From an uncultured Opitutia bacterium (GTDB lineage: Bacteria; Verrucomicrobiota; Verrucomicrobiia; Opitutales; Opitutaceae), in the NCBI GenBank assembly GCA_903840415.1, contig CAIMFY010000091.1, forward strand, positions 1 to 64,000: 64,000 bases of DNA, in the 5' to 3' direction. The notes beneath the pieces were generated by a model. That model was not told the origin of the DNA. It saw only the letters and a program-made list of their open reading frames with translations, and ran no database searches. Shown piece by piece: positions 39,895 through 48,549 of the stretch (position 1 is its first letter; each line of letters starts with the position of its first letter). The position numbers and the translations under genes are program-made.

Positions 39895-41040
39895 TCAGTT
39901 TTTCTCGGGCAGCGCGTAAACTTGGATGTAGTCGACCGACTTCGCGTCGACCGACTCCGCGTCGGAGGGCACCCGGCCGCCCACCACGTAAATTTTATTT
40001 TCATGCACGAGGGCGGCTGGGTTCCATGCCTTCTGGAAGTTGAAGGCGAAACCTTCGGAGCGTTTGGTGACGAGATCGTAGGCGACCAGTTCGCTGGGCG
40101 ACCGGTAGTCGCCAAACAGGAACAGGTGGTGGCCCAGAAACACGAGGGAATGCGAGCTCACGTCGCGGTGCAGCGGCGGCAGCACCCGCCAGAGTTTGTC
40201 GCCGGGATTATAAACGGCCACGTCGTGCCTCGGCCGGTCGCCGTCGAAGCCGCCCGCGACGACAATGACGCCGGGCGCGACCACGGTCGCCACCATGTCG
40301 CCGGGCACGGGCATCGCCGCGCCCTTCGCCCACTTGCCGCGCTTGAGGTCGAAGATCTGCACGTCGTTGGTGCGCACGGCGCTCCGGGCGCCGAGCCGCC
40401 GCCCGCCGAGAACGTAGATTTTCCCGTCGATCAACGCGCTGCCAAACTGGGCCCGCGCATCCGGCATCGCCACGCCGGCCGAAACTTGTCGCGTCGCGAG
40501 ATCGACGATTTCCACGGAGGCTTCGAGGACGTTGGCCGCCTCCATTTCCTGGTCTTGACTGGGCGTATTCTGCCCGGCGCGCCGGCCCGCGAGCAGATCG
40601 CCGGACGGCGGGGTATCGCGCATATGCATCAGCTGGCCGTTGACGCCGCCGAGCACATAAATTTTTCCGTCGGCCACCACGGCCTGATGCCAGAAGCGGC
40701 CGGTTTTGAGCCGCGCAAACTCCTCCGACTGGCCGGTGCGGACATCGAATCGCTCGATGGAGCCGAGCGCGGCGCGGGCGGTGTCCTGACCGCCGATGAT
40801 ATAAATGTAATCGCCGTCCGCGACCGCGGCTGGAGCGAAGCGCGCCTCGCGCAGTTTGAAGTCGCCGACCTTCACGAGCGGCACGCCGGCCGAGACGTCC
40901 ACGCGCGGGAGCACCTGCGCCGGTTCGCTACCCGTCTGGGCGCGGAGGGTCAGACCGGAACCAATGAGGCTCGTGAAAACGACAACGCTCAGCAGGCGAG
41001 CGACGCGGCTGACGGCCGCAGACGGGTGGAGTAAGTTCAT
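39895..41040 (-). CDS. Exported kelch-repeat protein (paralogue)
   Basis: 381 residues from the ATG at 41040 with a signal peptide (RLLSVVVFTSLIGSGLTLRA). The propeller starts almost at once: KVGDFKLREARFAPAAVADG, YIYIIGGQDTARAAL, KIYVLGGVNG, KIYVLGGRRLGARS, VIVVAGGFDGDR. The first block matches KVADYHLKTERFGAAAVADG of the neighbouring kelch protein closely, so the two arose by duplication. It lacks the extra N-terminal domain of its partner. The stop codons of the two are only 7 bases apart, tail to tail. Confidence 0.82.
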   Translation of the reverse strand: MNLLHPSAAVSRVARLLSVVVFTSLIGSGLTLRAQTGSEPAQVLPRVDVSAGVPLVKVGDFKLREARFAPAAVADGDYIYIIGGQDTARAALGSIERFDVRTGQSEEFARLKTGRFWHQAVVADGKIYVLGGVNGQLMHMRDTPPSGDLLAGRRAGQNTPSQDQEMEAANVLEASVEIVDLATRQVSAGVAMPDARAQFGSALIDGKIYVLGGRRLGARSAVRTNDVQIFDLKRGKWAKGAAMPVPGDMVATVVAPGVIVVAGGFDGDRPRHDVAVYNPGDKLWRVLPPLHRDVSSHSLVFLGHHLFLFGDYRSPSELVAYDLVTKRSEGFAFNFQKAWNPAALVHENKIYVVGGRVPSDAESVDAKSVDYIQVYALPEKN

Positions 41041-41117
41041 GGGGTTTCGCGGGAGTGTTTCGAAACGCGTCCACGAATCAAACGCGAACCGGCGGCCGGC
41101 CGCGTTCGCCGCTTCGA

Positions 41118-42566
41118 TCACAGCAGCGGCGCCAAGAGGCGGCTGAGATCTTCGAGGAGGTTGCCGAAGAAACGGCTCGGCTGGTCCGGATCGGATTTGG
41201 CCTCGCGGCAGTGACTGGCGAGCGTCTCGGCCCAGTCCGTCATCGCGAGCGCGTCGGCCGCGGTGTGGACCACCACGCCGATTTCGAAATTCACGAATAG
41301 GCTGCGCGAGTCGAAGTTGGCCGAACCGATCAGACCCGCGCTGCCATCGACGATGAGCGCCTTGCTGTGCACCATGCCGGACGTGAACAACAACACCCGC
41401 GCGCCGGCGCGGCGCAGTTCGCGCAGGTAATGGCGGCGCGCGAAGTCGGTGATGCGGTGGTCGGAGCGGGCCGGCACGATCAGGTTCACCGCGACGCCAG
41501 AGCGCGCCTTGACGACGAGCGAACGCAGGAGCACGTCGTCCGGAATAAAATAAGGCGTGACGATCCAGATGGTCTCCTTCGCTTCCTGGATCATCGAGAT
41601 GATGCCCTCGTAGAGCGGATCGCCGGGCACATCGGGACCGCTCGCGACGACCTGCAACTCAGAGTGGCCGCGCGGCGCGACGACATTCGCGGGGATTTCC
41701 GCGCGCAAGGTTTCGGCCGACTGGCCCGTGACGAAACACCAGTCGGCGATCACCACGTCGTTGAGGAGAGCCGCGGCCGGACCCTGAATCACGGCGCCGA
41801 AATCCTGCCAGCGTTTCCGAAAGCGTTGCGGCCCCATGTAGGTGCGGGCGAGGTTGTGGCCGCCGATGATCGCGGTGCAGTGATCGAAGACGGCAATCTT
41901 GCGGTGGTTGCGCAGGTTGGCCGAACCGCGGGAGGAAAATGGCAGCACCGGCATGAAGCGCGCGACCTCGCCACCCGCGCGACGCAACCGGTGCGTAAAG
42001 CCCGCGCCCGTGAACCACGAGCCGAGCGAATCGAGCAGCAGGCGAACCTTCACCCCTTCGCGCGCCCGTTCGGCGAGGAGCCGCACGAGCCGCCGGCCGG
42101 TATCGTCGCGGCCGAGAATGAAGGTGGTAATGTGAATCGCGTGGCGCGCCGCGCGAATTTCCCGCTCGAGGGCGGCGTAGGCATCCTCGCCGTTGGCGAG
42201 GAACGCGATGGTGTTGCCCGGCACCGGCGGTGCCGCACCGGCGGATACGATGGTCTGCGCGATCGGCGTGTTCGCGGATTTCGCGGGATGAGCCCCGGCG
42301 CCGGGCAGCACCGGCAGCACGCGGGATTTGCGGCGGATCAGCCGGCGGAGCTTGCGGCCGCCGAACAGCAGGTAGAGCGGCACGCCCACCCACGGCAGGA
42401 GCACGATCCCGAGCAGCCAGGCGAAGGTGTTGGCCGGCGCGCGTTTTTCACTCATCAGGCGCGCGACGAGCAGCAGCGCCAGGATGAAGCCCGCCAGCGA
42501 GAAAAAATTCAGCAGCAGGCCGTCAACGCCGATGCGATCGAAGAGAGCGGAGAATTTTTCGCGCAT
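41118..42566 (-). CDS. cls: Cardiolipin synthase (PLD superfamily)
   Basis: 482 residues. Two N-terminal membrane helices (LLLNFFSLAGFILALLLVA and FAWLLGIVLLPWVGVPLYLL) are followed by two phospholipase D half-sites: NHRKIAVFDHCTAIIGGHN and VHSKALIVDGSAGLIGSAN, with the HxK(x)4D residues intact. The PLN-type arrangement is that of ClsA. It condenses two phosphatidylglycerols into cardiolipin and glycerol at the inner membrane. The EEP-family gene lies upstream on the same strand, 55 bases away, so they may be co-transcribed. Confidence 0.94.
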   Translation of the reverse strand: MREKFSALFDRIGVDGLLLNFFSLAGFILALLLVARLMSEKRAPANTFAWLLGIVLLPWVGVPLYLLFGGRKLRRLIRRKSRVLPVLPGAGAHPAKSANTPIAQTIVSAGAAPPVPGNTIAFLANGEDAYAALEREIRAARHAIHITTFILGRDDTGRRLVRLLAERAREGVKVRLLLDSLGSWFTGAGFTHRLRRAGGEVARFMPVLPFSSRGSANLRNHRKIAVFDHCTAIIGGHNLARTYMGPQRFRKRWQDFGAVIQGPAAALLNDVVIADWCFVTGQSAETLRAEIPANVVAPRGHSELQVVASGPDVPGDPLYEGIISMIQEAKETIWIVTPYFIPDDVLLRSLVVKARSGVAVNLIVPARSDHRITDFARRHYLRELRRAGARVLLFTSGMVHSKALIVDGSAGLIGSANFDSRSLFVNFEIGVVVHTAADALAMTDWAETLASHCREAKSDPDQPSRFFGNLLEDLSRLLAPLL

Positions 42567-42621
42567 GGAAAGCGTCAGTCCGGGTGACGGCGGAGCGGCG
42601 ATGCGACTGGGTAACGACGGA

Positions 42622-43395
42622 TCATTTCAACTGAAACTCGACCAACACCGGTCGATGATCGGAGGCTACCGAGCGGACGATTTCGCACTTCACCCGCGTG
42701 CAGTCCGGCGGCAGGAAGATGTAGTCGAGCGTGCGGGCCGGCAGCGGCGAAGGAAACGTCCGGCCCAGCTGCGGGTGCAGCGTATAATCGCCGTAAATCG
42801 AGAGGTGTTTCAGGAGCGCAGCCGTGGCGTCGAGGCGCGTGTGGGCGTTGTTAAAGTCGCCGCAGATGATGGGCGGCATCGACCACAATTTCGCGTGCAG
42901 CTTGTGCTTCTCACGCAGCCACGCGGTCAAGCGCTCTAGTTGCACCAGCCGCTGCGCGCGCGAGCGATGGTGCAGGTGCAGATTCACGAGCGGCACGCAA
43001 CGCCCCGCGACATCTAGCTCGACGTAAAGAAATCCCTTCTCGCCCATCCGCCGCTGCCCGAAGACGACCGTCTCGGAGGCGCGAATCGGATGCCGCGACA
43101 GGACAGCGTTGCCGTAACTGAGATTGAGCAGGCCGGTGCGGCGGTTGTTGATGCCGAAGACGCTGTGCGCGAAACGCGTGTGGACGCGCAAGTAGTCGAG
43201 GTGATCGAAATTGCCGGCCCAGCGCGAGCGCTCGTCGATCTCCTGCAAGGCCACGACATCCGGCGCCAACGCGTCGAGTAACCGCGCGATCCGACGGAGG
43301 TTCAGCCGCAGTTTGCGCTGGGAAACGAGGCCCTGCAACGGATTCAGACCGCGCCCGTGAGCAATGTTGAAGGTGACGAGACGCAGCCGCTGCAT
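42622..43395 (-). CDS. Endonuclease/exonuclease/phosphatase-family hydrolase
   Basis: 257 residues, no signal peptide. Fold markers are LVTFNIAHGRGLNP, PDVVALQEIDE (metal Glu), NLHLHHRSRAQRL, IICGDFNNAHTRLDA and the final SVASDHRPVLVEF (Asp-His pair). This is the EEP superfamily; related stand-alone members beside cls genes (YbhP of E. coli) suggest phospholipid or phosphodiester substrates rather than DNA. The neighbourhood with cls supports that, as inference. Confidence 0.88.
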   Translation of the reverse strand: MQRLRLVTFNIAHGRGLNPLQGLVSQRKLRLNLRRIARLLDALAPDVVALQEIDERSRWAGNFDHLDYLRVHTRFAHSVFGINNRRTGLLNLSYGNAVLSRHPIRASETVVFGQRRMGEKGFLYVELDVAGRCVPLVNLHLHHRSRAQRLVQLERLTAWLREKHKLHAKLWSMPPIICGDFNNAHTRLDATAALLKHLSIYGDYTLHPQLGRTFPSPLPARTLDYIFLPPDCTRVKCEIVRSVASDHRPVLVEFQLK

Positions 43396-43445
43396 GGTGG
43401 CTTGAGCTTAAAACGCCCACCGCGCCGCGCAACGGCAATCGCGGC

Positions 43446-45314
43446 TCAGTCAAACGCTATCCGCGAATTTGTTCCGAGGTATTCGGCGATTTCACGCGTG
43501 ACGGTGACTCCGAACTCGGCCCGCTTTTTTTCGCCAATGCCGGGGATGCCTTCGAGTTGATCGATGCTGGTCGGATAAAAATGCGCGAGCGCCCGGAGCG
43601 TGGTGTCGCCAAAGATGATGTAGGCGGGGACGTGGCGCTCGTCGGCGAGCCGCTTGCGGAGCGCGCGCAGGCGCTCGAAGAGGATTTCGTCGCACGCGAT
43701 GTCGCCTTCGCGGCGAGCAGGGACGCGTTTCGCCTTCGGCAGATCCATCGGCTTCGTCAGCGTGATCGGCGTGCGCGCTTTCAGGATCGCGAGGCCGTCC
43801 TCGGTGAGCGAGAGCGTGGCGAACTCGCCTTCGTCGACGGCGACGTAGCCGAGCCGCATCAGTTCGCGGCCGACCGCGGCCCAGGCGGGTCGGGCAAATT
43901 CCCTGCCGATGCCGTAGGTCGTGAGGCGGTCGTGGCCCCAGCGGCGGATCTTGTCGGTGTCGGCGCCGGTGAGGACTTCGATGACGTGGTTCAGCCCGAC
44001 GCCGAAGCGACCGGCCTGGCGGATGCGATAAACGCACGAGAGAAATTTTTGCGCGACGAGCGTGCCGTCGTAGGTCTCGCGCGGCTCGAGGCAGTTGTCG
44101 CAGGAGCCACAGTTGTCGCCAGGGAATCGCTCGCCGAAATACTCGAGCAGCTCGGCGCGGCGGCAGGCGGAGTTTTCGGCGTAGTGGACAATCTGCCGGA
44201 GCTGCGCGCGGGCTACTTCGCGTTCGTGGGCGTCGGTGATTTCGTCGAGGAAGTGCGTTTGCTTCGCGACATCGCCGGCACTGAAGAGGAGCAGACAGTC
44301 GCCCGGCAGGCCGTCGCGACCGGCGCGGCCGGTCTCCTGATAGTAGCCTTCAATGTTTTTCGGCAGGTCGTGGTGGATGATCCAGCGGACGTTCGGCTTG
44401 TTAATGCCCATGCCGAAGGCGATCGTTGCGCAGATGATGCGCACGTCGTCGCGGAGAAATGCCTCCTGATTTTCGGCGCGCGTGGCGGCGTCGAGGCCCG
44501 CGTGGTAGGCGCGCGCGGCGAACCCGCGGCTGGCGAGTCCCTCAGCCGTCTTCTCCGTGGCGGCCCGGCTCGCGCAGTAAACGATCCCGCACTCGGTCTC
44601 GCGCTTCTTCACGAACTCGACGATTTGTTTCAGTGGCTGATTTTTCGGGACAACGCGGTAGGTGAGATTCGGCCGATTGAAACTCGCGACGAACATCTCC
44701 GGCTCGCGCAGCTTCAGGTGCGTGACGATGTCGGCGCGCACCCGCTCCGTCGCGGTCGCCGTCAGCGCCATAAGCGGCACCTTCGGTAGCGCGAGGCGGA
44801 GCTGCGCGAGCTGGCGATATTCGGGACGGAAATCGTGGCCCCACTCCGAGACGCAGTGCGCCTCGTCGATCGCGAGGCAGGCGACGTTCCACGCCTTCAG
44901 ATTTTCCTGCCACGAATCGAGCATGAGCCGCTCGGGCGCGGCGTAGAGAAGTTTGAACTCGCCGCGGTGCAGCCCACGCAGCCGCGCTCGCGCCTCCTTT
45001 TCGCCGAGCGAGGAATTCAAAAAAGTCGCAGCCACGCCGCTCGCCTGCATCGCATCAACCTGATCCTTCATCAACGCGATTAGCGGTGAAACCACGACGG
45101 TGAGTCCGTCGCGGACGAGGGCGGGAAGTTGGAAGCACAGCGACTTGCCGCCGCCCGTCGGCAGGAGCGCAAACACATCGCGGCCTGCGAGCGTCGCCTC
45201 GATGATCTCGCGCTGGAGCGGGCGGAAGGTCGCGTAGCCGAAGGTGGTTTTGAGTTGGCGGAGCAGATCGGGCACAGGCGCGCAGGATGGGGCGGGCGCG
45301 GCGCGTTTGCCCAT
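43446..45314 (-). CDS. recQ: ATP-dependent DNA helicase RecQ
   Basis: 622 residues from the ATG at 45314 (MGKRAAPAPSC); the 70 extra residues upstream in frame are low-complexity and overlap the divergent gene. Helicase motifs: FRPLQREIIEATLAGRDV, LPTGGGKSLCFQLP (Walker A), AIDEAHCVSEWGHDFRPEY, TATATERVRADI, YYQETGRAGRDG. Then the zinc site (ACRRAELLEYFGE, CGSCDNCLEP), the RQC winged helix, and an HRDC domain (LRALRKRLADERHVPAYIIF). Complete RecQ, acting in recombination repair. Confidence 0.96.
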   Translation of the reverse strand: MGKRAAPAPSCAPVPDLLRQLKTTFGYATFRPLQREIIEATLAGRDVFALLPTGGGKSLCFQLPALVRDGLTVVVSPLIALMKDQVDAMQASGVAATFLNSSLGEKEARARLRGLHRGEFKLLYAAPERLMLDSWQENLKAWNVACLAIDEAHCVSEWGHDFRPEYRQLAQLRLALPKVPLMALTATATERVRADIVTHLKLREPEMFVASFNRPNLTYRVVPKNQPLKQIVEFVKKRETECGIVYCASRAATEKTAEGLASRGFAARAYHAGLDAATRAENQEAFLRDDVRIICATIAFGMGINKPNVRWIIHHDLPKNIEGYYQETGRAGRDGLPGDCLLLFSAGDVAKQTHFLDEITDAHEREVARAQLRQIVHYAENSACRRAELLEYFGERFPGDNCGSCDNCLEPRETYDGTLVAQKFLSCVYRIRQAGRFGVGLNHVIEVLTGADTDKIRRWGHDRLTTYGIGREFARPAWAAVGRELMRLGYVAVDEGEFATLSLTEDGLAILKARTPITLTKPMDLPKAKRVPARREGDIACDEILFERLRALRKRLADERHVPAYIIFGDTTLRALAHFYPTSIDQLEGIPGIGEKKRAEFGVTVTREIAEYLGTNSRIAFD

Positions 45315-45372
45315 GAAAAAGCGCGTTCGGCGCAGCTTGGCGTTGATAAAACGGAGCGAGTCCCTGATGTAG

Positions 45373-46797
45373 GTGGGCGTGATCCGCGTCTCCAGAGTCC
45401 TGACCCCGACGGTGTGCCGCCGGACAATCTTCGCCGTGCTGGCAATGGTGGCGCTTGGCTGGGCGCGTGCTGCCGACACGCGACCAGTGGTCGGACCCGG
45501 CGCGACGAAAGACGATGTCATCAACGCCTACGGCTGGCCGACCGGCCAGTCGCAGCTCGGCCCGAAGGAGATCCTCAACTATCCGCAGGGCAGCATCACC
45601 CTCGCGAACGGCCGGGTGGAGCGGGTGGATTTTTCGCCCAACGTCCCGTGGCCCGCACCGCGCCCGCGCCCTGGCACGCCCGCCGAGACCGCCGTGAAGC
45701 GTGCCGAGAGCAAATCGTTCGACCCCTGGACGACGAGTCTCCCCGAGGCCGCCGCCCAAGCCGCGAAGCAGCACGCGCACATCCTCGCCGCGTTTGTCGG
45801 CTCCGACTGGTCGCCGCCCAGCCAGCGTTTTCTCGCCGAAGTCGCCACCCATCCCGATTTCGTCAACGGACTGATGGACGCTTTTGTGTTTCTGAAACTC
45901 GATTTCCCGACGCGCATCGCGCTTCCGGCGGAATTGAAAATGCAAAACGAAGAACTCCGTGCGCGCTGCGGCGTGACCACCTACCCCGCCCTCATCGTGA
46001 TCTCGCCGCGTGGTGAACCGATCGCCGTCGTCAACCTCGCGCGCGAATCCGCCGGTGACAGCTATCGCGCGCAAATCATCGCAGCGATGATGGAAGTGCG
46101 CGAGTTGATGAAACAGCGCCCGGTCGTCGCCGATCCTCCACCGGACTCCAAGGCATCGGTCGCCGACAAAAAAGCGGTGCGACTCCTGTCGGCCGCAGAA
46201 GAATCCGGCGAGGAAAGCCTCGTCAAGAGACTCGCCTCCTCCGCGGGCTGGGCGCTCACGCTCGGGCTCGGCGGCGGACTGGTGTTGGCCATCGCGCTCG
46301 TGGCGTGGATGTGGCGCAGCCGGATGGAGGCGCCTACGGCGACGACCGCCCGGCCCGACAAATTGCAGCCGAATGTGCGACTCATGGATGTGCCGACGCT
46401 CGCCGAGCTCAAAGTGCTACCGGTGGAGCGACTCCGGTTGCTGGTCGCCGCGCTCTTCGAAGCCACGGGCTATTCCGCAACGATCAACGCCGGCCCCACC
46501 GAGGTGAACATCGAGCTTCGGCGTCGCGGCCACACCCGGACCAACGTGCTCGTGTGTTGTCACCAGGAAGTTCACGGCCCGATCGGTGCGCGGCCGGTGC
46601 GCGAATTTTTCGCCACGCTGGTGGCGGCGGGCATCGAGGCGGGTTGGTTCGTGGGCACCGACGAGTTTACCGCGGAAGCCCGCAGCGTGGCCGAGGAGCG
46701 CGGGATCGAATTGATCGACGGCGAGGGTCTCATCGATCGGTTGCGGCAACTGCCGACCGCGGAGCTGGGTCAAGTGCTCTCGCGCGCCGGCGCGTAA
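45373..46797 (+). CDS. Membrane fusion protein: BamE-like, thioredoxin-like and Mrr-like domains
   Basis: 474 residues from a GTG. An N-terminal signal/anchor (FAVLAMVALGWARA) leads to a short SmpA/BamE-like segment (GPGATKDDVINAYGWP, LANGRVERVDF). Residues about 105-230 look thioredoxin-like (HILAAFVGSDWSPPSQRFLA, YPALIVISPRGE) but the CxxC is replaced by SPPS. A membrane helix near 290-310 is followed by a cytoplasmic domain. Its end (EFFATLVAAGIEAGWFVGTD, then ELIDGEGLIDRL) resembles Mrr-type restriction-endonuclease folds, though the catalytic Gln-x-Lys is replaced (VCCHQE). I do not know this architecture. The gene diverges from recQ with 58 bases between. Confidence 0.72.
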   Translation: MGVIRVSRVLTPTVCRRTIFAVLAMVALGWARAADTRPVVGPGATKDDVINAYGWPTGQSQLGPKEILNYPQGSITLANGRVERVDFSPNVPWPAPRPRPGTPAETAVKRAESKSFDPWTTSLPEAAAQAAKQHAHILAAFVGSDWSPPSQRFLAEVATHPDFVNGLMDAFVFLKLDFPTRIALPAELKMQNEELRARCGVTTYPALIVISPRGEPIAVVNLARESAGDSYRAQIIAAMMEVRELMKQRPVVADPPPDSKASVADKKAVRLLSAAEESGEESLVKRLASSAGWALTLGLGGGLVLAIALVAWMWRSRMEAPTATTARPDKLQPNVRLMDVPTLAELKVLPVERLRLLVAALFEATGYSATINAGPTEVNIELRRRGHTRTNVLVCCHQEVHGPIGARPVREFFATLVAAGIEAGWFVGTDEFTAEARSVAEERGIELIDGEGLIDRLRQLPTAELGQVLSRAGA

Positions 46798-46819
46798 GGC
46801 GCACGAACCGTCACCAGGC

Positions 46820-47989
46820 CTACGCGCTCATGCCGAGAAAACTCGCCAACGCAGCCACCGCCCCGGTGGACCGATAACCGCGGCGCACGCGCCGGGAGAC
46901 GACCCGCAATTTACTCCGCTCGCGATCCGCCTTCGGATCGACGTCGCCGACGATCTCCGTGCCAGCAAGGATCGGCAGCGCGTAGTGGCCGCGGTTGCGC
47001 TTGGCCGGCGGCGTGTAGGCTTCCCAAATATAATCGAAATCCCAGAGGGCGCGTGTGAGCCGACGGTCGTAAATGAGCGGATCGAGAGGGGCCAACAGTA
47101 GCGGAGCTGCAGGAATTTCGATTTTAGATTTCTGATTTTCGATTGCCGAAAATAGCGGCGCATCTTCGCGCAGACAGTGGAGCAAGGGGCAATCGATTCC
47201 GTCGATAACCACGGGCTGGACGAAATCGCCGGCGAGGCGAAGTTCGTCGCGTTTGAGCGTGACGAGCCGGCGCTGACGCAGTTTGAGGAGCGCGAGCCAG
47301 CGAGCGGTGTCGGTGGCCGAGGGCTCGGGCGCGGCGAGCGTCGCGGCTGGGAGGACGCGTTCCGGCAAATCGTAGAGTCGGCGCTGCTGGTCGCGCCGGG
47401 CGATGAGCAGGCGGCCGTGGAAGAAAAGTTTTTGCAGCGTCGACTTCGCGAGCGTGGCGGCGCCCCAAACATTCCGGCCGCGGCGGCCATCGTGCAGGTC
47501 ATCGGAGCTGAGTGGGCCGCGCGCGGTGAGTTCGGCGAGCAGCGTTGGGACGAAGTCGCGTTCGCGAGGCGTGAGCCGACCTGACCACGCACTCTGCATT
47601 GTGGTGCGACGGCGCATCGCCGATAAGAGATGCGGCCACGCTTCGAGGGAAAACGCCACGAGCACCTGCGTTTCCGGCACGTGGTGCTCGAACGCCGTGC
47701 GTGCCGCCGCCGGCAGCGGCGCACCGCCCCCGTGCAGGTGCCGCATGAGATCGCCTTCGCGGTAGCCGCTCACGCGGTGCCGCAAGATGTGATCGTGCAT
47801 CCGGCCGCAGACGTTGAGCGGATCGATTTGGATGTAGCCGTGGTGGGCCAGCGCCGCCGCGAGGCTAGTGTGCGGCGCATCAAGGCCGTGTGCGCGCCGG
47901 AGAAAACGACGAGCGGCGAGCGGTGTGACGTGAAGCGCGGGAGGCACGGAAAAGTTTTCCGATTGAACGCGGGCCGCTGGAAAAAACAA
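46820..47989 (-). CDS. YcaQ/AlkZ-family winged-helix DNA glycosylase
   Basis: About 389 residues from a TTG at 47989; a GTG at 47947 (VPPALHVTPL) may be the real start. Three winged-helix units of the HTH_42 family. The QxD catalytic motif is in YIQIDPLNVCGRMHDHIL; the later NRGHYALPILAGTEIVGDVD is a family hallmark. E. coli YcaQ unhooks DNA interstrand crosslinks and removes N7-alkylguanine. The DNA segment 47112-47147 is a low-GC insertion that adds IENQKSKIEIP within a loop near residue 285 (see the repeat entry). It is convergent with the fusion-protein gene. Confidence 0.85.
   Translation of the reverse strand: MFFPAARVQSENFSVPPALHVTPLAARRFLRRAHGLDAPHTSLAAALAHHGYIQIDPLNVCGRMHDHILRHRVSGYREGDLMRHLHGGGAPLPAAARTAFEHHVPETQVLVAFSLEAWPHLLSAMRRRTTMQSAWSGRLTPRERDFVPTLLAELTARGPLSSDDLHDGRRGRNVWGAATLAKSTLQKLFFHGRLLIARRDQQRRLYDLPERVLPAATLAAPEPSATDTARWLALLKLRQRRLVTLKRDELRLAGDFVQPVVIDGIDCPLLHCLREDAPLFSAIENQKSKIEIPAAPLLLAPLDPLIYDRRLTRALWDFDYIWEAYTPPAKRNRGHYALPILAGTEIVGDVDPKADRERSKLRVVSRRVRRGYRSTGAVAALASFLGMSA
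47112..47147 (-). repeat. AT-rich AAAATC-type micro-repeat inside the ycaQ-like frame
   Basis: The coding strand carries tandem-like AATCAGAAATCTAAAATCG units in a surrounding of about 65% GC. It translates in frame to IENQKSKIEIP, a peptide of the sort produced by dispersed ATTTT-rich micro-repeats that I recall from planctomycete and verrucomicrobial genomes. The surrounding protein aligns as normal YcaQ on both sides, so the insert is tolerated. Confidence 0.6.
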
Positions 47990-48049
47990 GGCGCGAGGCT
48001 CTCACGCAAAGACGTGGCGGCGGTCACGACCACCTTCGCTTCCGTCCGT

Positions 48050-48427
48050 TCAGACTTTGGGCAGCGGGGCCGGGTGCGCGGCCAATACTTCCGCAATCGC
48101 GGCGGCGAGTTGAGTCGCCGGGAACGGTTTTGTGAGCGTCTGGTGCGCTCCGAGATTGCGCGCGTAATCCAGTCGGTGGTTGCCACCACCCGTCATGGCG
48201 ATGATGCCGACATGCGGAAATTCCTCGTGTAAAATCCGGATGGTGGGAAGCCCGCCATAGGGCATCATCATGTCGGTGAGGACCAAGTCCACCGGGGTCG
48301 CGCGGATGAGTTTCACCCCCTCCATGCCATTACCGGCGACCACGGCCGTATGACCCGCGGTCCGCAGCATCTGCACTAGCAAGCCGCTGAAAATATCATC
48401 GTCGTCGATTATGAGAATGCGGGCCAC
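48050..48427 (-). CDS. Stand-alone response regulator receiver
   Basis: 125 residues, receiver domain only: ILIIDDDDIFSGLLV, phospho-Asp in LVLTDMMMPYGG, Thr in IIAMTGGGNH, Lys in TLTKPFPATQL. It opens the signalling island and diverges from the PAS histidine kinase gene, sharing 122 bases of promoter region. The IIAMTGG/IIAMSGG pattern is close to the receiver at 51736, suggesting duplication. No DNA-binding output. Confidence 0.92.
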   Translation of the reverse strand: MARILIIDDDDIFSGLLVQMLRTAGHTAVVAGNGMEGVKLIRATPVDLVLTDMMMPYGGLPTIRILHEEFPHVGIIAMTGGGNHRLDYARNLGAHQTLTKPFPATQLAAAIAEVLAAHPAPLPKV

Positions 48428-48549
48428 GGTTCCATCTTGGCGGGAAATTCACCTCAAACCAACCCATAATATGACCGCGCGACAACTGGCCAAAAAATGC
48501 GCCTTGATGGACGTCGCTTCGGGGTCGTGACCAGAGCATCGTTCAAACC

